Made by a program: the position numbers and the translations under genes
Source of the DNA: Bacillota bacterium
GTDB taxonomy: Bacteria; Bacillota; Ch66; Ch109
Assembly: GCA_013178275.1 (NCBI GenBank)
Contig: JABLWZ010000015.1
Coordinates: 1 to 64,000, forward strand
Direction of reading: 5' to 3'
Length of the DNA stretch: 64,000 nt
Shown here: positions 43,280 through 52,985 of the stretch, one piece after another
Layout: each line of letters starts with the position of its first letter
Numbering within the stretch: position 1 is the first letter of the stretch
Notes under the pieces: generated by a model
What the model was told of the DNA's origin: nothing
The model's database searches: none
What the model saw: only the letters and a program-made list of their open reading frames with translations

Positions 43280-43603
43280 TTGCAGAAACAAGCCGCTGCA
43301 GACCGGCTGTCATCGGCGCTGATAAGGATCGTCGACGGCCGTGTCAACCTGTTGAGCCACTCTAGCAACTTCCCCTTCCCGGACGATGCACTGCCAGCGC
43401 GCGGCTCACCATGCCCGACCGGTACCGGGGCCTTTGAGATATACAAGGGCGGGAAAAAGGTATTCAAGGGAGTGGTGCCGCCGGAGCGGTGGATAAAAAC
43501 AGAACTCCTGGTCGGGAGGCCTTGCGTCATCAGAGAACACTCACTCAAGCTGGAGGGTCAGATCCTGACCCTCCTCGAAATCGAGGCCACCAAAAATGAC
43601 TGA
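43280..43603 (+). CDS. Hypothetical protein after the ferritin-like gene
   Basis: A 107-residue protein, probably starting at TTG 43280 with GGAG 8 bases upstream. The first 25 residues are helical (AAADRLSSALIRIVDGRVN); the rest looks beta-rich (GAFEIYKGGKKVFKGVVPP, KLEGQILTLLEIE). It is too short for, and unlike, an encapsulin shell protein. It is probably co-transcribed with the ferritin-like gene and ends at a clear terminator. Function unknown. Confidence 0.6.
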   Translation: MQKQAAADRLSSALIRIVDGRVNLLSHSSNFPFPDDALPARGSPCPTGTGAFEIYKGGKKVFKGVVPPERWIKTELLVGRPCVIREHSLKLEGQILTLLEIEATKND

Positions 43604-43608
43604 ACAAG

Positions 43609-43629
43609 CCAGCTGAAAAGCTGGTTTTT
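43609..43629 (+). terminator. Rho-independent terminator
   Basis: CCAGCT, loop GAAA, AGCTGG, then TTTTT. Confidence 0.92.
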
Positions 43630-43701
43630 GCTTTTAGAAGGTATATACGGGGGAGACTTTCCGATCCATGTAGCGGTTATACGTAATGCCGGTATACCAA
43701 A

Positions 43702-43724
43702 ATTATTAATACATCATTAATAAT
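43702..43724. promoter_or_regulatory. Dyad upstream of nifH, AT-rich
   Basis: ATTATTAAT (43702-43710) and ATTAATAAT (43716-43724), perfect 9-bp arms with a 5-base spacer. A possible regulator site; the regulator is unknown. Confidence 0.4.
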
Positions 43725-43862
43725 AAGTTTAATATAACAGCTGATAAAAAAGTATACCTGATACATATTTAAAAGGGGTTGAAATATCCCGCCCCGATAT
43801 ATATATTTAATATCATCAACTCCCACTACCTGAGAAGAATCCGAAAAGTATCAAAACGTCTA

Positions 43863-43878
43863 ATTACGATGACGTAAT
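43863..43878. promoter_or_regulatory. Dyad upstream of nifH
   Basis: ATTACG, ATGA, CGTAAT: perfect 6-bp arms about 80 bases before nifH and just before the leader hairpin. Possible operator. Confidence 0.4.
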
Positions 43879-43894
43879 AGATTTGTGTTGGCAA

Positions 43895-43925
43895 AGACGC
43901 TGGCGTATAACGCTGGGGTCTTTTT
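43895..43925 (+). terminator. Terminator-like hairpin in the nifH leader
   Basis: AGAC (43895-43898) pairs with GTCT (43918-43921) and CTGGCG with CGCTGG inside, followed by TTTTT. It ends 30 bases before the nifH start, so it could attenuate nif transcription or end a short upstream RNA. Confidence 0.55.
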
Positions 43926-43940
43926 ACATCTGAAAAGTAA

Positions 43941-44777
<837 letters not shown>

Positions 44778-44802
44778 CACCTCAAAAGAAGGAGTGAAGA
44801 GC

Positions 44803-45129
44803 ATGCTGATGATCAGGGCGATCGTGAGACCCGAGAAAACCAATATCGTGATGGCTGAACTGAACAGCGCCGGATTCCCCGCGGTGACCAAGTACGATGT
44901 GGTGGGCAGAGGCAAACAGCGGGGGGTTAAGGTGGGAGAGGTGGTATACGACGAGATCCCCAAAGAACTGTTGATGATCGTGGTGCGGGATGAAGACAAG
45001 GATGATGTCATCAGCGTCATTTCCAGGTACGCCAGGACCGGGGAAAAAGGGGCCTTTGGAGACGGCAAGATATTCGTCACCCAGGTGGAGGAAGCATACA
45101 CCATAAGCAGCGGCAGCAAAGGCTTGTAA
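44803..45129 (+). CDS. nifI1: PII-family nitrogenase regulator NifI1
   Basis: A 108-residue PII-like protein. Start MLMIRAIVRPEKTNIVMAEL; T-loop region YDVVGRGKQRGVKVGEVVYD; C-terminal ARTGEKGAFGDGKIFVTQVE. In known systems NifI1 and NifI2 form a complex that blocks NifDK when ammonium is plentiful and is relieved by 2-oxoglutarate. ATG at 44803 follows GAAGGAG. Confidence 0.95.
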   Translation: MLMIRAIVRPEKTNIVMAELNSAGFPAVTKYDVVGRGKQRGVKVGEVVYDEIPKELLMIVVRDEDKDDVISVISRYARTGEKGAFGDGKIFVTQVEEAYTISSGSKGL

Positions 45130-45142
45130 GGGGGGGATAACC

Positions 45143-45523
45143 ATGAAAGAGGTTATCGCTATCATACGCATGAACAAGATCAACGCCACCAAGAAGGCAT
45201 TAGCCGATATCGGTATTTACGGGATGCACGCGATGAAGGTGATGGGACGGGGCAAGGTGCATCTTGACCTGAAGGTACTCGACGGAATGGGCCCGCCGGA
45301 GGAAATAGGGGGCATCGTCATGGATGGGGTAGCGGGAGGGGCCCGTCTCATACCCAAGCGGATGATTACCGTACTGGTGCAGGATGAGGACGTCGACAAG
45401 GTGGTTGCCGCCATCATCGATAACAACCGCGAGGGCAACATGGGAGATGGAAAGATCTTTGTCTGCCCGGTTCACGACGTATGCCGGATAAGGACCGGCG
45501 AAAGGGGAGAAGCGGCGATATAG
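45143..45523 (+). CDS. nifI2: PII-family nitrogenase regulator NifI2
   Basis: A 126-residue PII-like partner of NifI1, longer in the T-loop as is usual for NifI2. MKEVIAIIRMNKINATKKAL at the start, VMGRGKVHLDLKVLDG in the T-loop and GNMGDGKIFVCPV near the end. It starts 13 bases after nifI1 with GGGGGG upstream. Confidence 0.95.
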   Translation: MKEVIAIIRMNKINATKKALADIGIYGMHAMKVMGRGKVHLDLKVLDGMGPPEEIGGIVMDGVAGGARLIPKRMITVLVQDEDVDKVVAAIIDNNREGNMGDGKIFVCPVHDVCRIRTGERGEAAI

Positions 45524-45545
45524 CCGCTGGAAAGGATGAGGCCTG

Positions 45546-47156
45546 ATGGGTCTGAATGATAAAACACTCGACACGATTCTTGACCGGTACCCGGCCAAGG
45601 TGAGAAGGAACCGCAAGCAGCACATCTTGATCCGTGACTCTCAAAAAGAAAAGCAGGTCATCGAAGCCAATACCCGGACCCAGCCCGGGGTCATCACCAA
45701 CCGCGGCTGCGCCTACGCCGGTTGTAAGGGGGTGGTTCTGGGACCGATCAAGGATATGGTGCATATCGTGCACGGTCCGGTAGGCTGCGGGTTTTATGCC
45801 TGGGGCACCAGGCGGAACAAGGCCAAGACCGAAGACTCGGGGCAGAACTTCCTGGCATACTGTGTAACCACTGACATGCAGGAGATGGACATCGTGTTCG
45901 GCGGTGAAAAGAAACTGGCCCGGATGATAGATGAGGTGGTAGAGATCTTTAAACCCAAGGCCATCACCGTCTGCGCCACCTGCCCGGTCGGCTTGATCGG
46001 CGACGACATCGGCGCGGTGGCCAGGGCGGCGCAGGATAGGCACGGGATCAGCGTGACCGCTTACAGCTGCGAGGGATACAAGGGGGTCAGCCAATCCGCC
46101 GGGCACCACATCGCCAACAACGGGCTGATGGAGTGGGTGATCGGCCAGGGAGAACTGGAGCAGCCGCCGAGCAACTATTCGATCAACATCCTGGGCGAGT
46201 ACAACATCGGCGGCGACGGCTGGGAGGTCGATCGGGTCTTAAAGGAGATAGGTTATAACGTCGTGGCGGTGATGACCGGCGACGGCTCCTATGAAGAACT
46301 GAAAAACGCTCACGTGGCGGAGCTCAACCTGGTGCAGTGCCACCGCTCCATCAACTATATAGCCGACATGCTGGAGCGAAAGTATGGGACCCCCTGGTTG
46401 AAGGTCAACTTTATCGGTCTGCGGTCCACCGCCGAGTCCCTGAGGAACATGGCCCTCTATTTCGGGGACCAGGAACTGATCGCCCGGACCGAGGAGGTTA
46501 TAGCGAGGGAACTCGCACGGGTGGAGCCGGTGATGGACTTTTATCGCCGGGTCTGCACCGGGAAGACCGCGTTCTGTTTTGTGGGCGGATCGAGGGGGCA
46601 CCATTACCAGGGACTGTTTGCCGAGCTGGGGGTCGAAACGGTGCTGGCGGGTTATGAGTTTGCCCATCGGGACGACTATGAGGGCCGAGACGTGATACCC
46701 GAGATAAGACCTGACGCCGACAGCAAAAACATCCCAGACCTGCACATCACTCCCGATGAGGAGCGGTTTCGGCTGAAGATCCCCCGGGAGAGGATGGAAG
46801 AGTTGAAGGCAATAATACCCCTCAGCAGTTATCAGGGGATGATAACCGAGATGAAGGATGGAAGCTTGATTATCGACGACCTGAACCACTACGAGACCGA
46901 GGAGTTTATAAAGCTCCTGCACCCGGATATCTTCGCCTCGGGGATCAAGGACAAGTACGTGGTCCAGAAGATGGGAATACCCGCGAAACAGCTCCATTCT
47001 TACGACTACAGCGGTCCTTACGCCGGGTTCAACGGGGCGGTGAAGTTCGCGGAAGACATCAGCATGTGCTTCACCTCACCCACCTGGAGTTATATCGTCC
47101 CGCCTTGGAAAGACCAGCCCTTACTGGAAGGGGCGGTGCTGGAAGGAGAGAGCTGA
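45546..47156 (+). CDS. nifD: Molybdenum-iron nitrogenase alpha subunit
   Basis: A 536-residue subunit holding FeMo-co. P-cluster Cys are in NRGCAYAGCKG, GPVGCGFYAW and CATCPVGLIGDD. The cofactor ligands are the Cys of NLVQCHRSINYIAD and the His of QLHSYDYSGPYAG; the catalytic His is in SQSAGHHIANN. Residues about 375-420 (DDYEGRDVIPEIRPDAD) are the insert typical of clostridial NifD. The insert and the intact cofactor motifs support a Mo enzyme over Vnf/Anf, and there is no vnfG/anfG. Confidence 0.95.
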   Translation: MGLNDKTLDTILDRYPAKVRRNRKQHILIRDSQKEKQVIEANTRTQPGVITNRGCAYAGCKGVVLGPIKDMVHIVHGPVGCGFYAWGTRRNKAKTEDSGQNFLAYCVTTDMQEMDIVFGGEKKLARMIDEVVEIFKPKAITVCATCPVGLIGDDIGAVARAAQDRHGISVTAYSCEGYKGVSQSAGHHIANNGLMEWVIGQGELEQPPSNYSINILGEYNIGGDGWEVDRVLKEIGYNVVAVMTGDGSYEELKNAHVAELNLVQCHRSINYIADMLERKYGTPWLKVNFIGLRSTAESLRNMALYFGDQELIARTEEVIARELARVEPVMDFYRRVCTGKTAFCFVGGSRGHHYQGLFAELGVETVLAGYEFAHRDDYEGRDVIPEIRPDADSKNIPDLHITPDEERFRLKIPRERMEELKAIIPLSSYQGMITEMKDGSLIIDDLNHYETEEFIKLLHPDIFASGIKDKYVVQKMGIPAKQLHSYDYSGPYAGFNGAVKFAEDISMCFTSPTWSYIVPPWKDQPLLEGAVLEGES

Positions 47157-47157
47157 T

Positions 47158-48543
47158 ATGTTAGACAGTACGCCAAAAGAGATAAGAGAGCGCGCCGGCG
47201 GATTGATCAACCCCGCCAAGACCTGTCAGCCGATTGGCGCCATGTACGCCGCACTCGGCATTCACCGGTGCCTGCCCCACAGCCACGGCTCCCAGGGGTG
47301 CTGCTCCTACCACCGGATGCATCTGAGCCGCCACTTCCGCGACCCGGTCATGGCTTCCACCAGTTCCTTCACGGAAGGGGCCTCGGTGTTCGGCGGGGGC
47401 GCCAACTTAAAGACCGCGATCAAGACTGTTTTTTCGGTCTACGACCCTGACCTTATCGCCGTTCACACCACCTGTCTGTCGGAAACCATCGGCGATGACA
47501 TACCTACCCTGGTCAGGACGGCGGAGGTTCCGGCCGGAAAACTGGTGATACACGCGAATACCCCCAGCTACCAGGGCTCTCACGTGACCGGGTTTTCCAA
47601 CATGACCCGGGCGATGGTCGACTACCTGGCGGAGGTCACCGCAGGAACGAAAAAAGACCAGGTCAACATCCTGCCCGGGTTCTTAAACCCGGGGGATATG
47701 CGGGAGATAAAGCGGATCGCCGGGCTGATGGCTGACCGGTATGTAATGTTTCCTGACACCTCGGGGGTGGTCGATTCACCCATCACCGGCCGTTTCGAGA
47801 TGTATCCCCGGGGTGGAGCCAGGGTAAAGGATATCGCTGACTCGGGGAATTCGATGCTGACTATCGCCCTGGGGCACTATGCCGCCGAGGACGCGGCCAA
47901 CCTGCTGGAGAGGAAGTGCCGGGTCCCTTACCGGGTCCTAAAAACCCCGATCGGGGTCAGGGCCACCGACCGGCTGCTGATGGCCCTGAGAAACGCCTTT
48001 GTACGTGAGGTGCCTTACGAGCTGGAGGAGGAGCGGGGGCAGCTGGTGGACATCATGACTGACACCCACTTTCACTTCCACGGCAAGCGAGTGGCGATCT
48101 TCGGCGATCCCGACCTGGTGATGGGCCTGACCGAGTTTCTCCTCAGCCTGGGTATGAAGCCGATCCATGTCCTGACCGGCACCCCTGGGGGGACGGTGGC
48201 CAGCAGCAGTGGGGTCTTCGAGCAGGGGGTAAAGGAGATGCTGGAGGAAGCGGGCGTGGAGGGAAGAGTCAAGGCGGGCGGGGACCTGTTCGAACTGCAC
48301 CAGTGGATAAAGAACGAACCGGTCGACCTGCTGATAGGAAGCACCTACGGCAAGTACATCGCCCGGGCGGAAGACGTGCCCTTCGTGAGGGTGGGGTTCC
48401 CGATCCTCGACCGCAGCGTCCACTCCTACCTGCCGGTGGTCGGGTACCGGGGAGCCATGCGGCTCCTGGAGATGATCAGCGGCGCGCTGCTGGACCGGGC
48501 TGACCGGGATGCCCGGGACGAGGACTTCGAACTGGTGATGTAA
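47158..48543 (+). CDS. nifK: Molybdenum-iron nitrogenase beta subunit
   Basis: A 461-residue subunit, short at the N-terminus as in Clostridium (about 60 residues shorter than in Azotobacter). P-cluster ligands are in KTCQPIGAMYAALGI, HGSQGCCSYHRMHL and HTTCLSETIGDD. It begins two bases after the nifD stop. Confidence 0.95.
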   Translation: MLDSTPKEIRERAGGLINPAKTCQPIGAMYAALGIHRCLPHSHGSQGCCSYHRMHLSRHFRDPVMASTSSFTEGASVFGGGANLKTAIKTVFSVYDPDLIAVHTTCLSETIGDDIPTLVRTAEVPAGKLVIHANTPSYQGSHVTGFSNMTRAMVDYLAEVTAGTKKDQVNILPGFLNPGDMREIKRIAGLMADRYVMFPDTSGVVDSPITGRFEMYPRGGARVKDIADSGNSMLTIALGHYAAEDAANLLERKCRVPYRVLKTPIGVRATDRLLMALRNAFVREVPYELEEERGQLVDIMTDTHFHFHGKRVAIFGDPDLVMGLTEFLLSLGMKPIHVLTGTPGGTVASSSGVFEQGVKEMLEEAGVEGRVKAGGDLFELHQWIKNEPVDLLIGSTYGKYIARAEDVPFVRVGFPILDRSVHSYLPVVGYRGAMRLLEMISGALLDRADRDARDEDFELVM

Positions 48544-48569
48544 CATCTTTAATCGTGAGGTGAAAGACT

Positions 48570-49925
48570 ATGCCTTCCGGCCAGACATCCGCGATAATCC
48601 GCGAACGACAGGATTTTATAAACGTCAAGGGAAAACAGAGCAGCCGTTTGAGGTGTGAGGCTGACAGCATCGCCGGCTGCGTGAGCCAGAGGGCCTGTGT
48701 ATACTGCGGGGCGAGGGTGGTTTTAAACCCGATCACCGATGCCATCCACCTGGTCCACGGACCGATCGGGTGCGCCAGCTATACCTGGGACATCCGGGGG
48801 AGCCTGAGCAGCGGCCCGGAACTGAACCGCCTGAGCTTTTCCACCGATCTGAAGGAAAACGACGTGATCTTCGGGGGTGAAAGAAAACTCGCACGCGCGA
48901 TCGATGAACTGGTAAAAAAGTACCGGGCACGGCTGGTCTTCGTGTACTCCACCTGTATCGTCGGGGTAATCGGGGACGACCTGGAGGCGGTCTGTAAAGC
49001 GGCGGCCCGGAAGCACGGCATAGAGGTGATCCCAGTCGAGTCCAGCGGCTTCATCGGCAACAAGTCGGAGGGCTACCGGGCCGCCTGTGACGCGCTGCTG
49101 CGGTTGATCAAACCTCAGGACTGGGATAAGGAGCAGGCGACCAGGAGCATAAACTACCTGGGCGACTTCAACCTGGCGGGGGAGTCCTGGATAATCAACG
49201 ACTACCTCGAACGGATCGGGATAAAGGTCAACGTAACGTTTACCGGAGACTCCACCTATGAGTCCCTGAAGACCGCTGTCAACGCCTCCCTGAATACAGT
49301 TCAGTGCGCCGGGTCGATGTACTACCTGGCGGCGAAGATGCGGGAGCTTTACCAGATACCCTACATCAACGTCTCCTTCCTGGGGATCGAAGACACCTCG
49401 GAATCCCTGAGGAGGATAGCCGCGGAGATAGGCAGCGCGGAGACCCGGCGCCAGGCGGAGGAACTGATCTGTCAGGAGACGGCCCGGGTAAGGCCCGCGA
49501 TCGAGGAATACCGCCGGAGACTGCAGGGTAAAAAGGCGGCGGTGTATGTGGGTGGCGGTTTCAAGGCCATCTCCCTGATCAAGCAGTTTCGTGAAATCGG
49601 CATCGACGTGGTGATGGTGGGGACCCAGACCGGGCGCCAGGAAGAATACGACACCATCAACGACCTGGTCGACGAGGGCACAGTGGTCCTGGACGACGCC
49701 AACCCGGCGGAGCTGGAGAAGTTCATGAAGGAAAGAGGGGCCAACCTGCTGGTGGGCGGGGTCAAGGAACGTCCCCTGGCGTATAAGCTGGGGGTGGCAT
49801 TCATAGACCACAACCACGACCGCAAGCATCCCCTGAGCGGCTATGTGGGAGCGGTCAACTTCGCCCGCGAGGTTTACTCGACAGCCTGCTCCCCGGTCTG
49901 GAAGTACCTGGAGGCAGAAAAATAA
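48570..49925 (+). CDS. nifE: FeMo-cofactor scaffold protein NifE
   Basis: A 451-residue NifD paralogue that with NifN matures the cofactor from NifB-co. CVSQRACVYCGARVVLNPIT, GPIGCASYTWDIRG and YSTCIVGVIGDDLEAV carry the cluster Cys; the active-site region TVQCAGSMYYLA keeps the Cys. It lacks the NifD-type insert. The ATG at 48570 follows GTGAGGTG. Confidence 0.94.
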   Translation: MPSGQTSAIIRERQDFINVKGKQSSRLRCEADSIAGCVSQRACVYCGARVVLNPITDAIHLVHGPIGCASYTWDIRGSLSSGPELNRLSFSTDLKENDVIFGGERKLARAIDELVKKYRARLVFVYSTCIVGVIGDDLEAVCKAAARKHGIEVIPVESSGFIGNKSEGYRAACDALLRLIKPQDWDKEQATRSINYLGDFNLAGESWIINDYLERIGIKVNVTFTGDSTYESLKTAVNASLNTVQCAGSMYYLAAKMRELYQIPYINVSFLGIEDTSESLRRIAAEIGSAETRRQAEELICQETARVRPAIEEYRRRLQGKKAAVYVGGGFKAISLIKQFREIGIDVVMVGTQTGRQEEYDTINDLVDEGTVVLDDANPAELEKFMKERGANLLVGGVKERPLAYKLGVAFIDHNHDRKHPLSGYVGAVNFAREVYSTACSPVWKYLEAEK

Positions 49926-49946
49926 CGGTTTCAGGAGGTGATACCG

Positions 49947-51359
49947 ATGGAGATCGTAAAAACCCAGGCCAACCAGCCTTATCGCAGTGTAAACGAGAAC
50001 CCCTGCCATATGTGCATGCCCCTGGGGGGAATCCTGGCCTTCGCCGGGATCGAGCAGTCGATGGTGATGCTGCACGGTTCGCAGGGATGCAGCACCTACA
50101 TGCGCCGCCATATTGCCGAGCATTTCAACGAACCGATCGATGTGGCCTCCTCCTCCCTGAACGAGAAGGGGACCATTTACGGGGGGGAGGCCAACCTTAA
50201 AAAAGGCCTCGACAACCTGATGCAGCTGTACCAGCCGAAACTCATCGGGGTGCTGACCACCTGCCTGGCGGAGACCATCGGGGAGGACGTCGACCGGATA
50301 ACCCTGGATTACAAGCGGGAGAGGGGAATGGATGACTTTCCGCTGGTATCGGCTCCGACACCCGGGTACGGGGGAACCCATACCGAGGGTTACTGGCAGG
50401 CGCTGAGAAAGATAGTGACGGGTGTCGCCTCAAAGCCAGAGAGCCGCCCGGGGGTAAATATAATCGTTCCCAACCTGAGTCCCGCCGATGTCCGGGAGAT
50501 CAAACGGGTGCTCGGGCTGCTGCAGGTGGATTTTACCATGTTTCCAGACGTTTCCGAAAACCTCGACCGCCCATGGGCAAGACCGTATCAAAAGGTCGCC
50601 CAGGGAGGGACCCGAATCGAGGACCTGAAGCGGATGCCGGGGGCCAGGGCCACCATAGAGATGAGCCTGACCGTAGATGACGCCTTGTCTCCCGGACAGT
50701 ACCTGAAGGATGAGTGGAGGGTTCCTCTTTATCGGGTTCCGGTACCCATAGGGATCGAAAACACCGACCGCTTCATCGAGGTCGTATCGGGAATCACCGG
50801 CGCCAGCGTTCCCCAAAGCCTGAAAGACGAGAGGGGCAGGCTTCTCGACTGCATGGTCGACTCCCACAAGTACAACTCCCGGGGACGGGCGGTGGTTTTC
50901 GGAGAACCCGACCTGGTACACCCGATCGTAGCGACCTGCCGGGAGAACGGTATCCACCCGGTTATAGCAGCCACCGGAGGCCGGAGCAAAAAACTGACCG
51001 AATTGATAGACGCCTTTCCCTCGGAGGCAGGACAGACCATCTACCTGGATGAGGCCGATTTTATGGGGATGCTGGAAAAGGGCCGCGCCGCCGGGGTCAA
51101 CCTGGCCATAGGCCACTCGGGCGGAAAGTTCCTGGAGGAAAAAGAGGACATCCCGCTGATCAGGGTGGGTTTCCCTATCCACGATCGTACCGGAGGCCAG
51201 CGGGTGATGTCGGTCGGGTACACCGGCACCGCCATGTTCCTCGACCGGGTCACCAACGCCCTGCTGGAGAGCCTGCACCGGAACTACCGCATCTCGATGT
51301 ATCAGCAGTATTACCAGGGGTACCGCAAGCGGCCGGTAGTGTTAAGAAAGCGACGGTGA
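49947..51359 (+). CDS. nifN: FeMo-cofactor scaffold protein NifN
   Basis: A 470-residue NifK paralogue. NENPCHMCMPLGGILAFAGI, HGSQGCSTYMRRHIAEHFN and TTCLAETIGEDVDR are the cluster regions. The C-terminus is longer than NifK and ends in a basic tail (YRKRPVVLRKRR-like). ATG at 49947, 6 bases after AGGAGGTG. Its stop overlaps the possible GTG start of nifB. Confidence 0.94.
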   Translation: MEIVKTQANQPYRSVNENPCHMCMPLGGILAFAGIEQSMVMLHGSQGCSTYMRRHIAEHFNEPIDVASSSLNEKGTIYGGEANLKKGLDNLMQLYQPKLIGVLTTCLAETIGEDVDRITLDYKRERGMDDFPLVSAPTPGYGGTHTEGYWQALRKIVTGVASKPESRPGVNIIVPNLSPADVREIKRVLGLLQVDFTMFPDVSENLDRPWARPYQKVAQGGTRIEDLKRMPGARATIEMSLTVDDALSPGQYLKDEWRVPLYRVPVPIGIENTDRFIEVVSGITGASVPQSLKDERGRLLDCMVDSHKYNSRGRAVVFGEPDLVHPIVATCRENGIHPVIAATGGRSKKLTELIDAFPSEAGQTIYLDEADFMGMLEKGRAAGVNLAIGHSGGKFLEEKEDIPLIRVGFPIHDRTGGQRVMSVGYTGTAMFLDRVTNALLESLHRNYRISMYQQYYQGYRKRPVVLRKRR

Positions 51360-52612
51360 AAAGTATGGAATGCTTGCGTGCAGCGGGAAATCACCCGTGC
51401 TATTCCTCGACCGCGGCAAAAGACCACGCCCGGATGCATCTCCCGGTGGCTCCCCGGTGCAACATCAAATGCAGCTACTGCAATAGAAAGTTTGACTGCG
51501 CCAATGAAAGCCGGCCCGGGGTGACCAGCGAGGTGCTGACTCCAGCTGCTGCCCGGGAAAAATATGAAATACTCAGGAAACACATCAAGAATCTCAGTGT
51601 GGTCGGGATAGCCGGCCCGGGAGACGCGCTGGCCAACTGGCGGGAGACCAGGGAATCGCTGCAGTTGATCCGGGAGATCGATCCCCAGGTCCTCTTCTGC
51701 CTCTCCACCAACGGCCTGATGCTGCCCGACCTCGCCCCGGAGATACTCGAACTGGGCATAAGGCACGTCACCGTTACAGTGAACTGTTTGGAACCAGAAA
51801 TCGGGGCCAAGATCTATGAGCACGTGATTTACCGGGGGAAGACCTACCGGGGCCCGGCGGGCGCCGGGATACTGATAGAGAACCAGCTGGCCGGCCTGGA
51901 GCACCTGGCCCGGCGCGGGGTTCTGGTCAAGGTGAATACTGTGATGATCGAGGGGATAAACGATTGCCACCTGCCCGAGGTGGTGAAGCGGGTGAAAGAG
52001 ATGGGGGCCTTCATTTCCAACATTATGCCCCTGATACCCGCTCCCGGGAGCGCGTTTGCCTCGATGGCCCAGACCAGCCGCCGGGAACTGGACCGCATGC
52101 GGGAGATCTGCCAGTCCCACCTGCGCCAGATGCGCCACTGCCAGCAGTGCCGGGCGGACGCCGTGGGCCTGCTGCACGAAGACCTCTCCCGGGAGTTCTC
52201 TTCCACAGCGATAGATCCGACGGTCACGGGGTTCCCGAGGGCGGAACCTTCAGGGAAAGGGCGTTATACAATAGCGGTGGCCTCGAGAAACGGTAAGCTG
52301 ATCGATCTCCACTTCGGGCACGCGGAGGAGTTCGCGATTTTCCAGGGAGACGAAAAGGGGTTCGTCCTGACCGGAACCAGGAAGGCCAACCGATACTGCC
52401 AGGGAGACGACCTTTGTGGGGAACGGGAACTGGCTCGCGAGACTGTAATCGACATGATCGGGGACTGCGACGCGGTTCTATCCATGAGGATAGGCTACCA
52501 CCCCAAGCAGAGGCTTGATCAACGGGGGGTATTGGCCGTTGAGACCTGCGATACCGTGGAGAACGGGTTGAACTATGCTCTCCGGGAGCTGCTGAAACGG
52601 GAAGCGGTATAA
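51356..52612 (+). CDS. nifB: FeMo-cofactor biosynthesis protein NifB with NifX-like domain
   Basis: A 418-residue radical SAM enzyme making NifB-co. The SAM cluster motif is CNIKCSYCNRKFDC near residue 36; MHLPVAPRCN precedes it. The C-terminal 125 residues (RYTIAVASRNGKLIDLHFG) are a NifX/NafY-like cofactor-binding domain. The start is GTG at 51356, overlapping the nifN stop, or ATG at 51365; neither has a strong ribosome binding site, so coupling to nifN is likely. Confidence 0.95.
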   Translation: MKSMECLRAAGNHPCYSSTAAKDHARMHLPVAPRCNIKCSYCNRKFDCANESRPGVTSEVLTPAAAREKYEILRKHIKNLSVVGIAGPGDALANWRETRESLQLIREIDPQVLFCLSTNGLMLPDLAPEILELGIRHVTVTVNCLEPEIGAKIYEHVIYRGKTYRGPAGAGILIENQLAGLEHLARRGVLVKVNTVMIEGINDCHLPEVVKRVKEMGAFISNIMPLIPAPGSAFASMAQTSRRELDRMREICQSHLRQMRHCQQCRADAVGLLHEDLSREFSSTAIDPTVTGFPRAEPSGKGRYTIAVASRNGKLIDLHFGHAEEFAIFQGDEKGFVLTGTRKANRYCQGDDLCGERELARETVIDMIGDCDAVLSMRIGYHPKQRLDQRGVLAVETCDTVENGLNYALRELLKREAV

Positions 52613-52639
52613 ATACCAAATGACAGGAGCGGGAGGATT

Positions 52640-52951
52640 ATGCAAAAACCTAAATACCATGCCTTCGTTTGTACCAGCTCAAAAATCAATGGACAGCAGA
52701 AGGGTTTTTGCTCTTCTAAGGACGGGGTCGAGATTGTCCAAAACCTGGTGGAAGAGATAGAAGAGCGGGACTTGAATGATTCGGTGATGGTTACCAATGT
52801 CGGGTGTTTTGGTATCTGCAGTTCAGGGCCGATCGTTGTGGTTTACCCGGAGGGGGTATGGTACAAAGAGGTCGCGGTGGATGACGTAACGGAAATAGTT
52901 GAGTCTCACTTCGAAAATGGGAAAGTGGTGGAGAGGCTCGAAATTAAATAA
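52640..52951 (+). CDS. Thioredoxin-fold [2Fe-2S] ferredoxin
   Basis: A 103-residue ferredoxin of the Clostridium pasteurianum 2Fe-2S type. Four ligands are visible: Cys11, Cys24 (GFCSS), Cys56 and Cys60 (NVGCFGICSSGP). In C. pasteurianum this ferredoxin interacts with the MoFe protein. Its place right after nifB fits an electron-transfer or assembly role in nitrogen fixation. ATG follows GGGAGG. Confidence 0.9.
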   Translation: MQKPKYHAFVCTSSKINGQQKGFCSSKDGVEIVQNLVEEIEERDLNDSVMVTNVGCFGICSSGPIVVVYPEGVWYKEVAVDDVTEIVESHFENGKVVERLEIK

Positions 52952-52985
52952 GGCATAAATCGATAACTGGGAGGGATTCCAAGTG

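Noticed and set aside
43890-43925. nifH leader as a c-di-GMP riboswitch, because of the word GGCAAAGACGC
   Set aside because: The order of conserved words does not match the GEMM core; a simple hairpin plus T-run explains it.
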